From the NCBI RefSeq assembly GCF_000143415.4, contig NW_003314343.1, positions 760,883-824,882 of the forward strand: a DNA stretch of 64,000 nt, given 5' to 3'. Source of the stretch: Selaginella moellendorffii (lineage: Eukaryota; Streptophyta; Lycopodiopsida; Selaginellales; Selaginellaceae). Each line of letters starts with the position of its first letter. Within the stretch, counting starts at the first letter, position 1. The notes below the pieces were generated by a model, which was not told where the DNA came from, searched no databases, and saw only the letters and a program-made list of their open reading frames with translations. The position numbers and the translations under genes were made by a program. This document shows positions 1 to 10,100 of the stretch, in pieces.

Positions 1-798
1 CTTGGTGGCGAAGTACTTCGATGGGAAGAGCGGGCCGATTGGAAGAAGCTCGTGGTGTTTGATCTCCTCGAAACTCTCCGCGAGTGCCTTGAAAAGCTCG
101 GGCTCCAGCTCCGTGAAGCTGTTGAAGAGGATTCCATCTGAGGAGATTATGTGCTCGTTGAATCCCATATGGAGGGGATACAAGCAGTGACCATCGTCGG
201 TCATGGCGTCAGGGACGTCTCTCCGGTACAAGGGAAGCAATCCCTCCACCTTCATGGTCTCGAATCCCGGAAACTTGACTGGAAGAAGTTTCTTCCTGTA
301 GAGAGATCTCGCGTGGAGCGAGAGAGCCAAGTAGTTGGGCGCGGCCGGGTAGAGGATGAATCTGGGGAGACCAGTCTTCACTAGCAGCTCCTCGCTCCAG
401 TTGAGAATCATGTCGACGATCACGCAGCAAGGGGACGAAGAACTCACCTTAAGTTCCTCGAGCAGGGCCGCGAGAGCGATCTTCTGCCGCGAGTAGTCAC
501 TGGGCCACTCATAGCCGCTTCGAACCGCAACACGAAGGCCCTCCATCGTCCAGCCTTGTTGATGTTGCTCCTCTTGGCCGTGATCTTGGAGTGGAAGCTT
601 GGTTAGAGTGATGGGCAGCCCTTGGAAATCCGTGGAAGCCACCAGCGAGAAAGAGGCCGCGTCTGGGACCACCAGAGTGATGGATAATCCCATGGAAGCT
701 AGCTTCGTGGCGAGCGTCAAGGCTGGATTAATGTGGCCTATGCCGTTACAGGTGAGGAGAAGGACATGGCGAGTGGCAATTTTCTCCGCATTCTCCAT
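1..798 (-). CDS. UDP-glycosyltransferase (family 1), N-terminal part
   Basis: Reading the minus strand from the ATG at 798-796 gives 266 codons open to the window edge. The product begins MENAEKIATRHVLLLTCNGI and continues GHINPALTLATKLASMG, the acceptor-binding N-lobe of plant family-1 UGTs, with the catalytic-type histidine just after the first beta strand. Later blocks (CCVIVDMILNW, GILFNSFTELEPE, HELLPIGPLFP) match the usual order before the PSPG sugar-donor box, which would lie beyond position 1. The expected role is transfer of a sugar from a UDP-sugar to a small molecule in the cytosol; the acceptor cannot be told. No intron is seen in this half. The ATG lies 170 bp from the divergent proteasome gene. 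Confidence 0.9.
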   Translation of the reverse strand, partial: MENAEKIATRHVLLLTCNGIGHINPALTLATKLASMGLSITLVVPDAASFSLVASTDFQGLPITLTKLPLQDHGQEEQHQQGWTMEGLRVAVRSGYEWPSDYSRQKIALAALLEELKVSSSSPCCVIVDMILNWSEELLVKTGLPRFILYPAAPNYLALSLHARSLYRKKLLPVKFPGFETMKVEGLLPLYRRDVPDAMTDDGHCLYPLHMGFNEHIISSDGILFNSFTELEPELFKALAESFEEIKHHELLPIGPLFPSKYFATK

Positions 799-968
799 AG
801 CCGAGACGACAAAGAATGCTAGGGTTTAAAAATGTGTTGGCGGACTTTAGATTGAAATTAAAACCCAGCTCTGGATCACAGGAATTAGGGTTCTTGGCAG
901 CTCAGAGAGAAATTCCTAGCTAGGGCGCGGCAGCGGGTCAGTCCATCGATCGATCGGCCGCGGCGAGA
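799..968. promoter_or_regulatory. Divergent promoter between UGT and proteasome alpha-6
   Basis: Only 170 bp separate the two divergent start codons, so both core promoters and both 5' UTRs must fit here. No clear TATA box is seen on the proteasome side. A short palindromic run of gatcgatcg lies at about 945-955, just upstream of the proteasome ATG. Confidence 0.4.
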
Positions 969-2013
969 ATGTTCCGCAATCAGTACGATACGGATGTGAC
1001 GACATGGAGCCCGGCGGGGCGGCTCCATCAGGTGGAGTATGCTATGGAGGGCGTGAAGCAGGGAAGCGCGGCAGTGGGGCTCAAGTGTAAGACTCATGTT
1101 GTTCTGGCGTCGGTGAACAAGGCGTCGTCGGAGCTCTCCTCGTACCAGAAGAAGCTGTTCAAGATCGATGAGAATATCGGCGTGGCTATGGCGGGGATTA
1201 TCGCCGACGGACGAGTGCTGTGTAAGTTCATGAGATCCGAGTGTATTTACCACCAGTTCGTGTTTGAGGCGCCTCTCCCCGTGAGCCGCCTCGTTGTTCA
1301 AGTGGCAGACAAAGCCCAGGTGAGATCTTCTTCCTCCCATTCTTCATTGCATTTCCTTCTTGATGGTCCTTATCTTCTTGCGTGCTCGTCACTCCAGTTT
1401 CTAGTTCTAGCTTGTTTGAGCGATCTTTCTCGCTTTTTCTCAGCTTCCTTGATCTTTTCTCTTTTTTGTCTGCTTGGTGATTTCCTTGTTTGAGTTTCTA
1501 ATTCATCTCTCCATTGCATTTTTCCAGGTTTGCACGCAGAGATCTTGGAAACGACCATACGGCGTTGGCCTGCTCGTAGCGGGACTCGACGAAGCTGGTC
1601 CACATCTCTACTACAATTGCCCGTCCGGGAACTACTACGAGTACTACGCCTTCGCAATCGGGTCGCGCTCGCAAGCCGCCAAGACATACTTGGAGAGAAG
1701 GTTTGAGACTTTCAAGGACTGCTCCCGGGACGAGCTCATCCGCCACGCACTCCTGGCCGTCAAGGAGTCCTTGCAGGACGAGGAACTCAAGAGCACCAAC
1801 TGTGGGATTGCCGTCGTGGGAGCCGACGAAGACTTCCACATCCTCGACGGCGAGACTCTCCAATCTTTCATCGACACCTTGGAGGACAACAAAGCCGAAG
1901 CCAAAGAAGCAGCTCCAGAGGATCCCGCGTCTACTTCCGGTGGTGGTGAAGCCGGTCCCAGTGCAGGAGCAGCAGAAGAACCACCGGCCGAGGCGACTCC
2001 AATGGATATGTGA
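969..2013 (+). CDS. PAF1: 20S proteasome subunit alpha-6 (alpha type-1)
   Basis: Two exons, 969-1319 and 1528-2013, are joined by a GT-AG intron in phase 0 (exon ends KAQ, next begins [14 protein letters not shown]). The predicted protein has 278 residues, the usual length for plant PAF1. It opens [19 protein letters not shown], followed by [18 protein letters not shown], the alpha-subunit N-terminal signature that gates the 20S core. The alpha-ring fold continues to YLERRFETF, and an acidic, Pro/Ala/Ser-rich tail ends in PMDM. Alpha subunits are structural and carry no active-site threonine. It is divergent from the UGT gene. Identity is secure from near-identity with remembered plant PAF1; the paralogue number is not assigned. 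Confidence 0.97.
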
Positions 2014-2142
2014 TTCACACACGGACGGCATCTTTCAGATCAGGGACTTAACTTTTTTCTTTTGATTCTGGTTATATTTCATACATTTTCTTTCTTCTTG
2101 CGTGCTTCTCTCAGGAAACCCGGACACGCCTCCAAAGCGTTT

Positions 2143-4230
2143 CTAGCCGATTTCCTTCTTCTCTGAACTTGAGAGCTCCAGGCCAGTTCTTTTGAGCAAT
2201 CTGTTTGCTAACGCTTTGTTGACGCCTCTTCCAGTGGCGGCCTGGAAATAAATGTTGGACAGCAGCAGATAAGACGCCTTTTGCTGAGGATCCAAGTTGA
2301 AAGCCCGTGCCGCGACTCTCAGTCCCCTGGCTACATCGCCATGGATCTTACAAGCTCCAAGCAGCGTGATCCAGGCGACAGCGTCAGGCTTGCAAGGCAT
2401 CAACTGGATCAACCTCTCGGCAACGTCCAACTGTCCGGCCTTGCCAAGCAAGTCGATCAAGCAAGTGAAGTGATCCACGCTCGCGGCTATTCCGTACTCA
2501 CGGGTCAGCACTTCGAAGTAGTAACACGCGTCCTCCAAGGTTCCTCCGTACGCCGAGGCCGAGAGGATTCCCAGGAAAGTTATATCGTTTGGAGAGACCC
2601 CTTCCAGTCCCATGGTGTGGAAGAGCTCCATTGCTTGGCTTCCAAGCCCGGCTTGTGCGTACGCCGAGATCATCGCGTTCCAAGTAACTTCATTCTTGAA
2701 GCTCATCTTGTCAAACAAGAGTTTGGAGTTTTCAAGAGTGCTACACTTCCCGTACATGTGGATGAGGGCATTGGCGACGATTGGAGTAGTCTCGTAGCGC
2801 TTTTGGATTGATATCGAGTGGAGGAGTTTGCCATCAGCAAGGCCATTAGATCCGGCACAGCAGTCGATCGCGATTGCGAGTGTGGTGTCGAGCACGCGGT
2901 AGCCTTCGAGATCCATGGCTTTGAAGACAAAGATCGCGGACTTTGGCTTGTTGTTTTGGTTGTAGGCGACCATCATTGTGTTCCACGACACCGTGTCTCT
3001 CTCCGGCATCCTGGAGAATGTCTCCTCCACGTCAACGAGCTCCCCGTACTGCGACAGCGCCGCCAACATTGCGTTCCAGGAGACCACCGTACGGCTGGGC
3101 ATCTTCTCAAAGAAATCCTTTGCTTGCTCCAGATGCCCGTTTTGGGCATATGCCGAGACCATTGCATTCCAAGCCGCCGCGTCCCTACGGGGAATCCGGT
3201 CGAAAATTCGTCGAGCCGAGAGAATATCCCCTGCTTGGGCATATGCCGCCACGAGAGCGGTGTAAGAGACGACGTTCGGGTTGGGCATCTGGTCAAAGAG
3301 TCTTTGGGCCCGTACGACATCACCGGACTGTCCATACGCGGTGATCATAGCTGTCAAGGTGTGAGAATCCTGCTGTGGCAATTGATCAAAGAGAAGTTTT
3401 GCTTGGAAAAGATGCCCTTGCTGGGCATTTACAGCGATAAGAACAGTGAAAGCGATTAAGGTTCTCTCAGGCATGGTGTCAAAGATCGCAGTGGCCTCGG
3501 GCAGTTTTCCGCACTGAGCGTATGCCGTGACCATCGCGGTCCAAGAAACAACGTCGCGCTGCGGCATCGCGTTAAAGAGCTTTCTCGATTCGTGGATATG
3601 CCCGTTCTGGGCAAATGCTGCGAGCATCGCGTTCCAGGAGACAACGTTTCGATCGGGCATGGTGTCGAAGATCTGCTTGGCTTCGTAAACACTGCTGTTT
3701 TGCGCATATGCAGCAATCAAAGTGTTCCAAGATGAAACGTCGTGATCAGGCATTCGATCAAAGACGACCTTTGCTTCGTCTAGATGCCCAAGTTGGGCAT
3801 ATGCCTTGATCATCGCGTTCCAGGCCACCGCGTCCTTGTGGGGCATTTGGTCAAAGACCCGTCTCGCTCTGGCGATCTCCCTGTTTTCCGTGTATATTCC
3901 CATGAGAATCGTCCACGACACGATGTTTGGGCGTTCCAGGCGATCGAAAACTCGCTGGGCTTCGTCCAGGCTCCCGCATTTGCCATACATTTCCACCAGC
4001 AAATTCGCGAGATGGCGGTCGGACCGGTAAGCGTCGCCGGCGAGGATGTAGCTGTGTACTCTCCGTGTTTGTGAGAGATCTCCCCTGCACGATCGAATGA
4101 GCTGAGCGAGAGAATCCACAGAACTCCCATTTTGCTGGAGAAATCTGGCGATGCTATCGTGCGAGGAAGAAGAAGATGGGAATGCCCTCGTGTTGTGAAT
4201 CACTGAAGAGCAATTGGCAATAGCGGGCAT
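2143..4230 (-). CDS. PPR protein, S-type repeats, truncated E region (695 aa)
   Basis: Intronless, starting at an ATG at 4230. From about residue 70 the protein is an almost unbroken series of 31-residue S-type pentatricopeptide motifs (pattern VVSWNAMLAAFAQNGHIHE followed by a kLFnaMPqRd turn), then two longer L/S motifs and a partial E region around SYLLLSNIYFQA. No E+ or DYW deaminase domain follows; the tail GLELSSSEKKEIG ends early. PPR proteins bind RNA in mitochondria or plastids, each motif reading about one base. The N-terminus (MPAIANCSSVIHNTRAFPSS) is Ser/Arg-rich with few acids, compatible with organelle import. If it acts in C-to-U editing it would need a DYW partner. It is divergent from the next PPR gene, with 68 bp between starts. 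Confidence 0.9.
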   Translation of the reverse strand: MPAIANCSSVIHNTRAFPSSSSSHDSIARFLQQNGSSVDSLAQLIRSCRGDLSQTRRVHSYILAGDAYRSDRHLANLLVEMYGKCGSLDEAQRVFDRLERPNIVSWTILMGIYTENREIARARRVFDQMPHKDAVAWNAMIKAYAQLGHLDEAKVVFDRMPDHDVSSWNTLIAAYAQNSSVYEAKQIFDTMPDRNVVSWNAMLAAFAQNGHIHESRKLFNAMPQRDVVSWTAMVTAYAQCGKLPEATAIFDTMPERTLIAFTVLIAVNAQQGHLFQAKLLFDQLPQQDSHTLTAMITAYGQSGDVVRAQRLFDQMPNPNVVSYTALVAAYAQAGDILSARRIFDRIPRRDAAAWNAMVSAYAQNGHLEQAKDFFEKMPSRTVVSWNAMLAALSQYGELVDVEETFSRMPERDTVSWNTMMVAYNQNNKPKSAIFVFKAMDLEGYRVLDTTLAIAIDCCAGSNGLADGKLLHSISIQKRYETTPIVANALIHMYGKCSTLENSKLLFDKMSFKNEVTWNAMISAYAQAGLGSQAMELFHTMGLEGVSPNDITFLGILSASAYGGTLEDACYYFEVLTREYGIAASVDHFTCLIDLLGKAGQLDVAERLIQLMPCKPDAVAWITLLGACKIHGDVARGLRVAARAFNLDPQQKASYLLLSNIYFQAATGRGVNKALANRLLKRTGLELSSSEKKEIG

Positions 4231-4298
4231 AGATGGCGCGATTGGACCGAGGGCATAGCGTCGGAAGCTAGATTAGATGAGATGGCGATGAGATCCCA

Positions 4299-6128
4299 AT
4301 GTGGGCGATCGTGATTCTAGCAGTGGCTGCCGATGGAGATTCCTCCAATTCCATTTTGATCGCCAGGGAACTCCTCCGCGACGTCAATCACAAGAAGCCG
4401 AGCACCGAGAATCGTTCTAGCCCCTCTTCTTTCCCCGATTTCTACACCCACGCGCTCAAATCCTGCAAGGATCTCTCCCATGCCCGGCAAATCCACGCAA
4501 AGATCGCCGGCGGCCAGCACAGGAAGAACCGATACCTCGCCAATCTCATCATCCAAATGTACGGTCGATGCGGTAGCATGGAGGAAGCGCGCGGCGTTTT
4601 CGACGGCCTGGATGAGCCCAATGTTTTCTCCTGGACGATCATTATTGCGGCATATGCCAAGAATGGGCATCTGTACGAGGCGAAGTGTTTGTATGATGTT
4701 ATGCCAGATAAGGACGTAGTATCGTCTAACTCGATCATAGCACTCTACGCACAGCGTGGAAACATTCGAATGGCAAGATATCTGTTTGATCTTATGCCGA
4801 GAAGAGATATCATATCTTGGAACTCTATGGTCACAGCGTATGCCTCAAACGGGCATTTGTTAGAAGCTCGGAGGCTCTTCAATGAGATGCCGGAAAGAGA
4901 TGTTGTGTCTTGGAACGCGTTGATGAGCGGATACTCACAAGGGGGATTTCTTCGCGAAGCTCGAAGCTTTTTTGAATCCGTTCCTGATCCAAACATTGTC
5001 ACCTTGAACGCTATGATCACTGCTTACGTCCAGGCCGGCGATCTCCCTGGAGCTGAGGAAACGTTTGAGAGCATGGAGTTTCACGACGCAGTGTCATGCA
5101 CGGCCATGATCACAGGGCATTCGCAGCAGGGAAACGTCCGTGCCGCAAGAGCAATCTTTAACTCGATGCCAGAGAACGAGCGCGATTCGATCGCGTGGAA
5201 TGCGATTGTGGCGGCATATGCACAAGTTAAGAAACTAGAAGAAGCGATGAAACTTTTTCTTCAAATGCCGCATAAGGACATGGTGTCGTGGAATGCAATG
5301 GTCTCAGCTTATGCCCAGGCAGGGTATATGCTAGAAGCAAAGCAGATCTTTGACGATATGCCCAAACACAACATTGTCTCGTGGAGTGCTCTGATTTCGG
5401 GGTATGCGCAAAATGGTCACAGCCGCCAAGCCATCAGTCTCTTCAAAACCATGGATCTCGAAGGCATCCAACCAAACGAAGTAACTTTCGTCAGTGTTCT
5501 CGACGCCTGTGCTAGCGCGGTGGCGTTTCTCGAAGGAAGGCTCATCCATGAAGACGTGGTGGCGGCGGGGCTTCCACTCAATCTTCAAATCGCGAATGCT
5601 CTGCTCGATTTGTATGGAAAGTGTGGCAAAGTGTGGCTTGCTTTGGGGATCTTCTATGGAATGCCTTACCAGGACGAGATCTCCTGGACGGCCATGATCG
5701 CTGCTTACGTCCAGGCAAAGCTTCCATCTCAAGCTTTGGAGCTGCTTCACTACATGTCCGTGGAAGGAGTTCGTCCAAATGCTGTGACTTACGTGGGAGT
5801 TTTCTCGGCTTGTAGCCACAAAGGATCACTGGAAGTTGGGCAAGAACACTTCGCTCGCATGCTTTGCGACTATCAAGTAAATCCCGTGATGGATCATTAC
5901 AAATGCGTGGTTGATCTCTTGGCCCGAGCTGGGAAAACGGGAGATGCCGAGGACTTGATCTTGGGGATGCCTTTCGAGGCCGATATTGTGTCGTGGATGA
6001 CTTTGCTGAGTGCTTGTCGAGTGAATGGCGATCAAGAGCGAGGAGCTCGGGCATCGCAGCAGCTTAGAGAGCTCGATCCAAAGAATGTATCATCGTTTGT
6101 TCTACTGTCAAACACGATCGCCACATAA
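4299..6128 (+). CDS. PPR protein, S-type repeats, truncated at E region (609 aa)
   Basis: Intronless, from an ATG at 4299. The N-terminus is hydrophobic then basic (MWAIVILAVAADGD); a secretory-like start is odd for a PPR protein, so the true start could differ. Consecutive 31-residue S motifs (DVVSWNALMSGYSQGGFLRE and relatives) run from about residue 60 to 390, then LSLS-type motifs and a stub of the E region (LDPKNVSSFVLLSNTIAT) where the protein stops. No DYW domain is present. It should be an organellar RNA-binding protein; the target is unknown. It diverges from the 695-aa PPR gene across 68 bp and shares its architecture, which suggests an old inverted duplicate. Confidence 0.88.
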   Translation: MWAIVILAVAADGDSSNSILIARELLRDVNHKKPSTENRSSPSSFPDFYTHALKSCKDLSHARQIHAKIAGGQHRKNRYLANLIIQMYGRCGSMEEARGVFDGLDEPNVFSWTIIIAAYAKNGHLYEAKCLYDVMPDKDVVSSNSIIALYAQRGNIRMARYLFDLMPRRDIISWNSMVTAYASNGHLLEARRLFNEMPERDVVSWNALMSGYSQGGFLREARSFFESVPDPNIVTLNAMITAYVQAGDLPGAEETFESMEFHDAVSCTAMITGHSQQGNVRAARAIFNSMPENERDSIAWNAIVAAYAQVKKLEEAMKLFLQMPHKDMVSWNAMVSAYAQAGYMLEAKQIFDDMPKHNIVSWSALISGYAQNGHSRQAISLFKTMDLEGIQPNEVTFVSVLDACASAVAFLEGRLIHEDVVAAGLPLNLQIANALLDLYGKCGKVWLALGIFYGMPYQDEISWTAMIAAYVQAKLPSQALELLHYMSVEGVRPNAVTYVGVFSACSHKGSLEVGQEHFARMLCDYQVNPVMDHYKCVVDLLARAGKTGDAEDLILGMPFEADIVSWMTLLSACRVNGDQERGARASQQLRELDPKNVSSFVLLSNTIAT

Positions 6129-7020
6129 AGATCAATTCTATCCGAATCTTTAGAATCAAGTGTTCGTACTTTCCGGTACTAGCACAATGATAAATGAATG
6201 ACCACGAAGACATCGCATAGAGCTCCAAATGTTGGCGAAATTGTATGAACGTGCGGCCATGTCACTGCCCTACCAACTTTTTATAGAATAGAATGCTGTG
6301 ATGACGGAGGTTCCATCTTTTATTCGGTGAAATCGCGACTAAACATTGACAAGGACACAAACCACACACATGGTATATGATTTTTCCAAAGGATCTCGTA
6401 TAGTTGTGAAATGAGGAGGGTATAATTGGCGTAATGTGCAAGGCTTTTAAAGACTGCCAACCATGACAAGAAAAATAATTGTATCTGACGGCTGCGATTT
6501 GCGGCTGCGTGATGGACGGCATCCGTATGCTCTTGCCAGCGTGGCATTATCGACGGCGTCCATTCGCTCCTACTAGGAGTCCTTGTAGAGGAGGATTGCG
6601 AATTTTCTTCCTCCTCGTTCTTGCAGCCGCGCTTGCGCCATCGCGATTGGAAAGGGCGAGCTTCAGGAGGTGAGCTGCGGAGATTTCTCTTCCCTGCGCC
6701 TTCGATCTTGCAATGCGAAGCGCGCGGGCCTGCGTTTGTGAGGCATCTGGTCGAAATATCTTAGATCCTTTGGAAAATCTTCTAGGTCGTGTGATTTCTC
6801 TGTGATTCTTGGGGCGCATTGTGAGAAACTCGCCCTGTGACGGCGTATTTTTGCGAGAATTCTTTCCTGGTGTGTCGCAGTGGAATTCTAGAGAGGTCAA
6901 CTAGAAGGGACACTCTTGTTTGGAAATCACTGACAGATTCTCTTCTCGTCTGAACAGGTTGTACTGTGGAGTGTGGAGCTTATACTAGTGTAAGAAAGAT
7001 AAAAGAGGGAGCTCACGAGG
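6129..7020. other. Intergenic stretch and probable 5' leader of the NAB coiled-coil gene
   Basis: No protein-coding gene is supported. The left part is the 3' flank of the PPR gene. From about 6600 to 7116 the sequence probably contains the promoter and 5' UTR of the downstream gene. A plausible leader intron runs from about 7022 (gtcagtg) to about 7082 (attccag). Confidence 0.4.
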
Positions 7021-7116
7021 AGGTCAGTGTGAAGTTCTTTTCACTTTTCTATGATCTTACTGGCTCTATGTTAAAAATTCCAGAATGTGAATTAAAGTAG
7101 CATCGTCTTGTGACTG

Positions 7117-10100
7117 ATGGGGAAGTCACACACTTGGTGGTGGGATAGTCATATCAGTCCAAAGAATTCCAAATGGCTCGAGGACAATCTCCAAGGTAAC
7201 TTGTTTAGTCTGTAAAGTAGTAGAGCAGCGAGATTCTTCTCTTTCTTTATGATGATGTGCGCTTTTATCCTTCGAGCAGATATGGATGCCAAGGTGAAAG
7301 AAATGCTCAAACTTNNNNNNNNNNNNNNNNNNNNNNNNNNNNNNNNNNNNNNNNNNNNNNNNNNNNNNNNNNNNNNNNNNNNNNNNNNNNNNNNNNNNNN
7401 NNNNNNNNNNNNNNNNNNNNNNNNNNNNNNNNNNNNNNNNNNNNNNNNNNNNNNNNNNNNNNNNNNNNNNNNNNNNNNNNNNNNNNNNNNNNNNNNNNNN
7501 NNNNNNNNNNNNNNNNNNNNNNNNNNNNNNNNNNNNNNNNNNNNNNNNNNNNNNNNNNNNNNNNNNNNNNNNNNNNNNNNNNNNNNNNNNNNNNNNNNNN
7601 NNNNNNNNNNNNNNNNNNNNNNNNNNNNNNNNNNNNNNNNNNNNNNNNNNNNNNNNNNNNNNNNNNNNNNNNNNNNNNNNNNNNNNNNNNNNNNNNNNNN
7701 NNNNNNNNNNNNNNNNNNNNNNNNNNNNNNNNNNNNNNNNNNNNNNNNNNNNNNNNNNNNNNNNNNNNNNNNNNNNNNNNNNNNNNNNNNNNNNNNNNNN
7801 NNNNNNNNNNNNNNNNNNNNNNNNNAGGAAGTCACCTCTTTGCAAACGGAGCGGACCTCTTTAAAAGACGAGATGACCAAACTGTCGACCGAGAACAAAG
7901 GCTTGATTGATCAACTACGCAAAGCAAACGAGGAGATCAGCGTGTTTCTGGGAGAGATGGAGATGGATCACTCGGCCAAGGATGACGGTGCAGCAGCAAA
8001 GAATTTATCTTTGCACGAGATGATCAAGGAGCTACAGCAAGAGTGCTCACGACTGCAGGTGGACAGTCAGAGGAGTAGCGAGATACAAAAGACTCTTAAG
8101 GCGGGAGTTCAGAAACTCGAGCAAGAACGTGAAAGTCTGGCTGCAGAAGTTTCTCAGAAGACGAGTGAGCTGCAAGCTGCCGAAGAGGTAGTATCCAAGC
8201 TTACGAGGGAAAAGACGGAACTTCACGACAGGCATTTGACGCTGGAAGATCAACTCAACACACACTCGAACGAAAACAGGGAACTCAGGGAGCTGCATGT
8301 GAGTCTGTCGGCTGAACATCAAAACATGCTCACTGAAAAAGAGAACGATATTCAGACACTCAAAAGCGAGATAACTTCTGGTGCCGAGCGCGTCAGAGAA
8401 CTTCAAGAACAGATTGGTGCTCTCGAGAAAGATAAGTCGGAGCTTCAAGCCAAAGTTGAAGCACATGCAGCTGAGGTTGGCAGCCTGAAAGAAGAAGTCA
8501 TCTCCTTGCAAGAAGAAATCAGGAACCTCAGAAGTATTATTTCAGCTAGCGAGTTGCAAGCCAAAGAGCAAGAAGAAGCTGTTAAAAAGCTGCACTCGAA
8601 GGTGTTCGACCTCGTCCGAAGGCTTGAAGATCATGGACTGGATTCGGAGACGGATATTTGGCTGTGGGTTCAGAAACTCGAAGAAGGCATTTCCCGCCTC
8701 GATGCAGCAAAAACTAAGTCTCAGAGCCAGCTTGCCATTCATGCTGAACACTTAAGTTCGTTGGAGCGCGAGATGTCCGATCTTCAGAGTCAGAAGCAAC
8801 AAGAGTTGAGCGAAGCGCAAGCGAAAATCAACGAGCTGAAATCCGAGTGCCAGAAACATGGGGAGGAGGCTCTCTCTGTAGGAGAGCGTGTCAAGGTTCT
8901 TACGGAGACGCTTGCAACTCTGCAAGCCACTCACTCGAACCTTCAGACGGAACTCTCAGAAGTAACAGAAGCCAAAAAGCTGGCAGAGAAGAACATTTTG
9001 GATCTCCAAGCCATGAAAGAGTCCAGCGATTCCGAAGCGAAGGCAGCACTCAAGCAGCTGGAAGAAAGCCTTGCATCGGCTACTGAACAGCACAGGATAC
9101 TGCAAGAAAACCTCGATGGACTCAAGGTCACGATGCAGGAGAAAGAAGATCAGATCGGTCGCCTCGAGCAAGAGAAATCAGAACTGGAGGCAAAAGTAGC
9201 ATTCCATGGAACCGAGATAGAGAACCTCCGGGAACTTAACAGAAGTTCAGAGGAACAGCTGTCGAGCAAGACAGATTACTCCACCAACTTGGAAGCGGAG
9301 CTGTCGGCTTTGCGAACAGAGAAAGCAAGTCTCGTGAGCCAGTTTGAGGAGGAAGGACAGAAATCGATGTCACTGGATTCCGAGGTTCAGCGTTTGAAGT
9401 CCGAGCTTGCTGCTGTACAAGGGCAGCATGCTGAACTCAGCTCGACTCACCAAAGAGGAATTGATGAAGCTTTTGTTCTCGGTGCAAGCATGAAGACACT
9501 GACAGAAAAGCATCAGGATTTGCAAGGCAAGCACGAGAAACTCCAGGCCGAAGTTTCAGCAGCAACCGAGCTTTGTCGGAGGCTGGAGACAGAGATTGCA
9601 AATACAAAGGAAGAGAAGGAGAAGGTAGCAGCAGAGCTCCAGAGTAGCATGGAAAAGCTGCGCGAGCTTTCACTGGAGCTTCAAAAACGGGAAGAAGTAA
9701 TCACGTCCCTGAAAGCCACAATATCCGACAAGGAGGGTGAAGTTGAAAAGATAGTTAAGGATCTCGAAGCATGCAAGGAACAAATCTCGACGTTAGAACA
9801 AAAGCTTGTCGTTTCTGAGAAGGCCAGGGAGGCATTAGAAGCACATGCGCAGAAGCTCCAGTCTGAGAAGGAAGAAATGAATGGACAGCTTCGGCAACTT
9901 AACACGGACAACGAGCAGGCGAAGTCCGAGTTGGTGACATCCAAAAACGAGTCTGAGAGGCTTCGTGTGATCTGGTCGCAAGAAAAAGAAGAGCTCCAGG
10001 AAAGGATGGGCAAAGTTACCAGTGAACTGGAGGAGGTGAAAAGACTCAAGGATGAAGCCCAGGCGTTGCTGGATGAGAATTCCCAGCTGCACAAGACGAG

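Noticed and set aside
7249-7281. Start codon at 7249 for the coiled-coil gene
   Set aside because: It lies in the intron between the two halves of the NAB domain; the codons before 7282 do not match the family.
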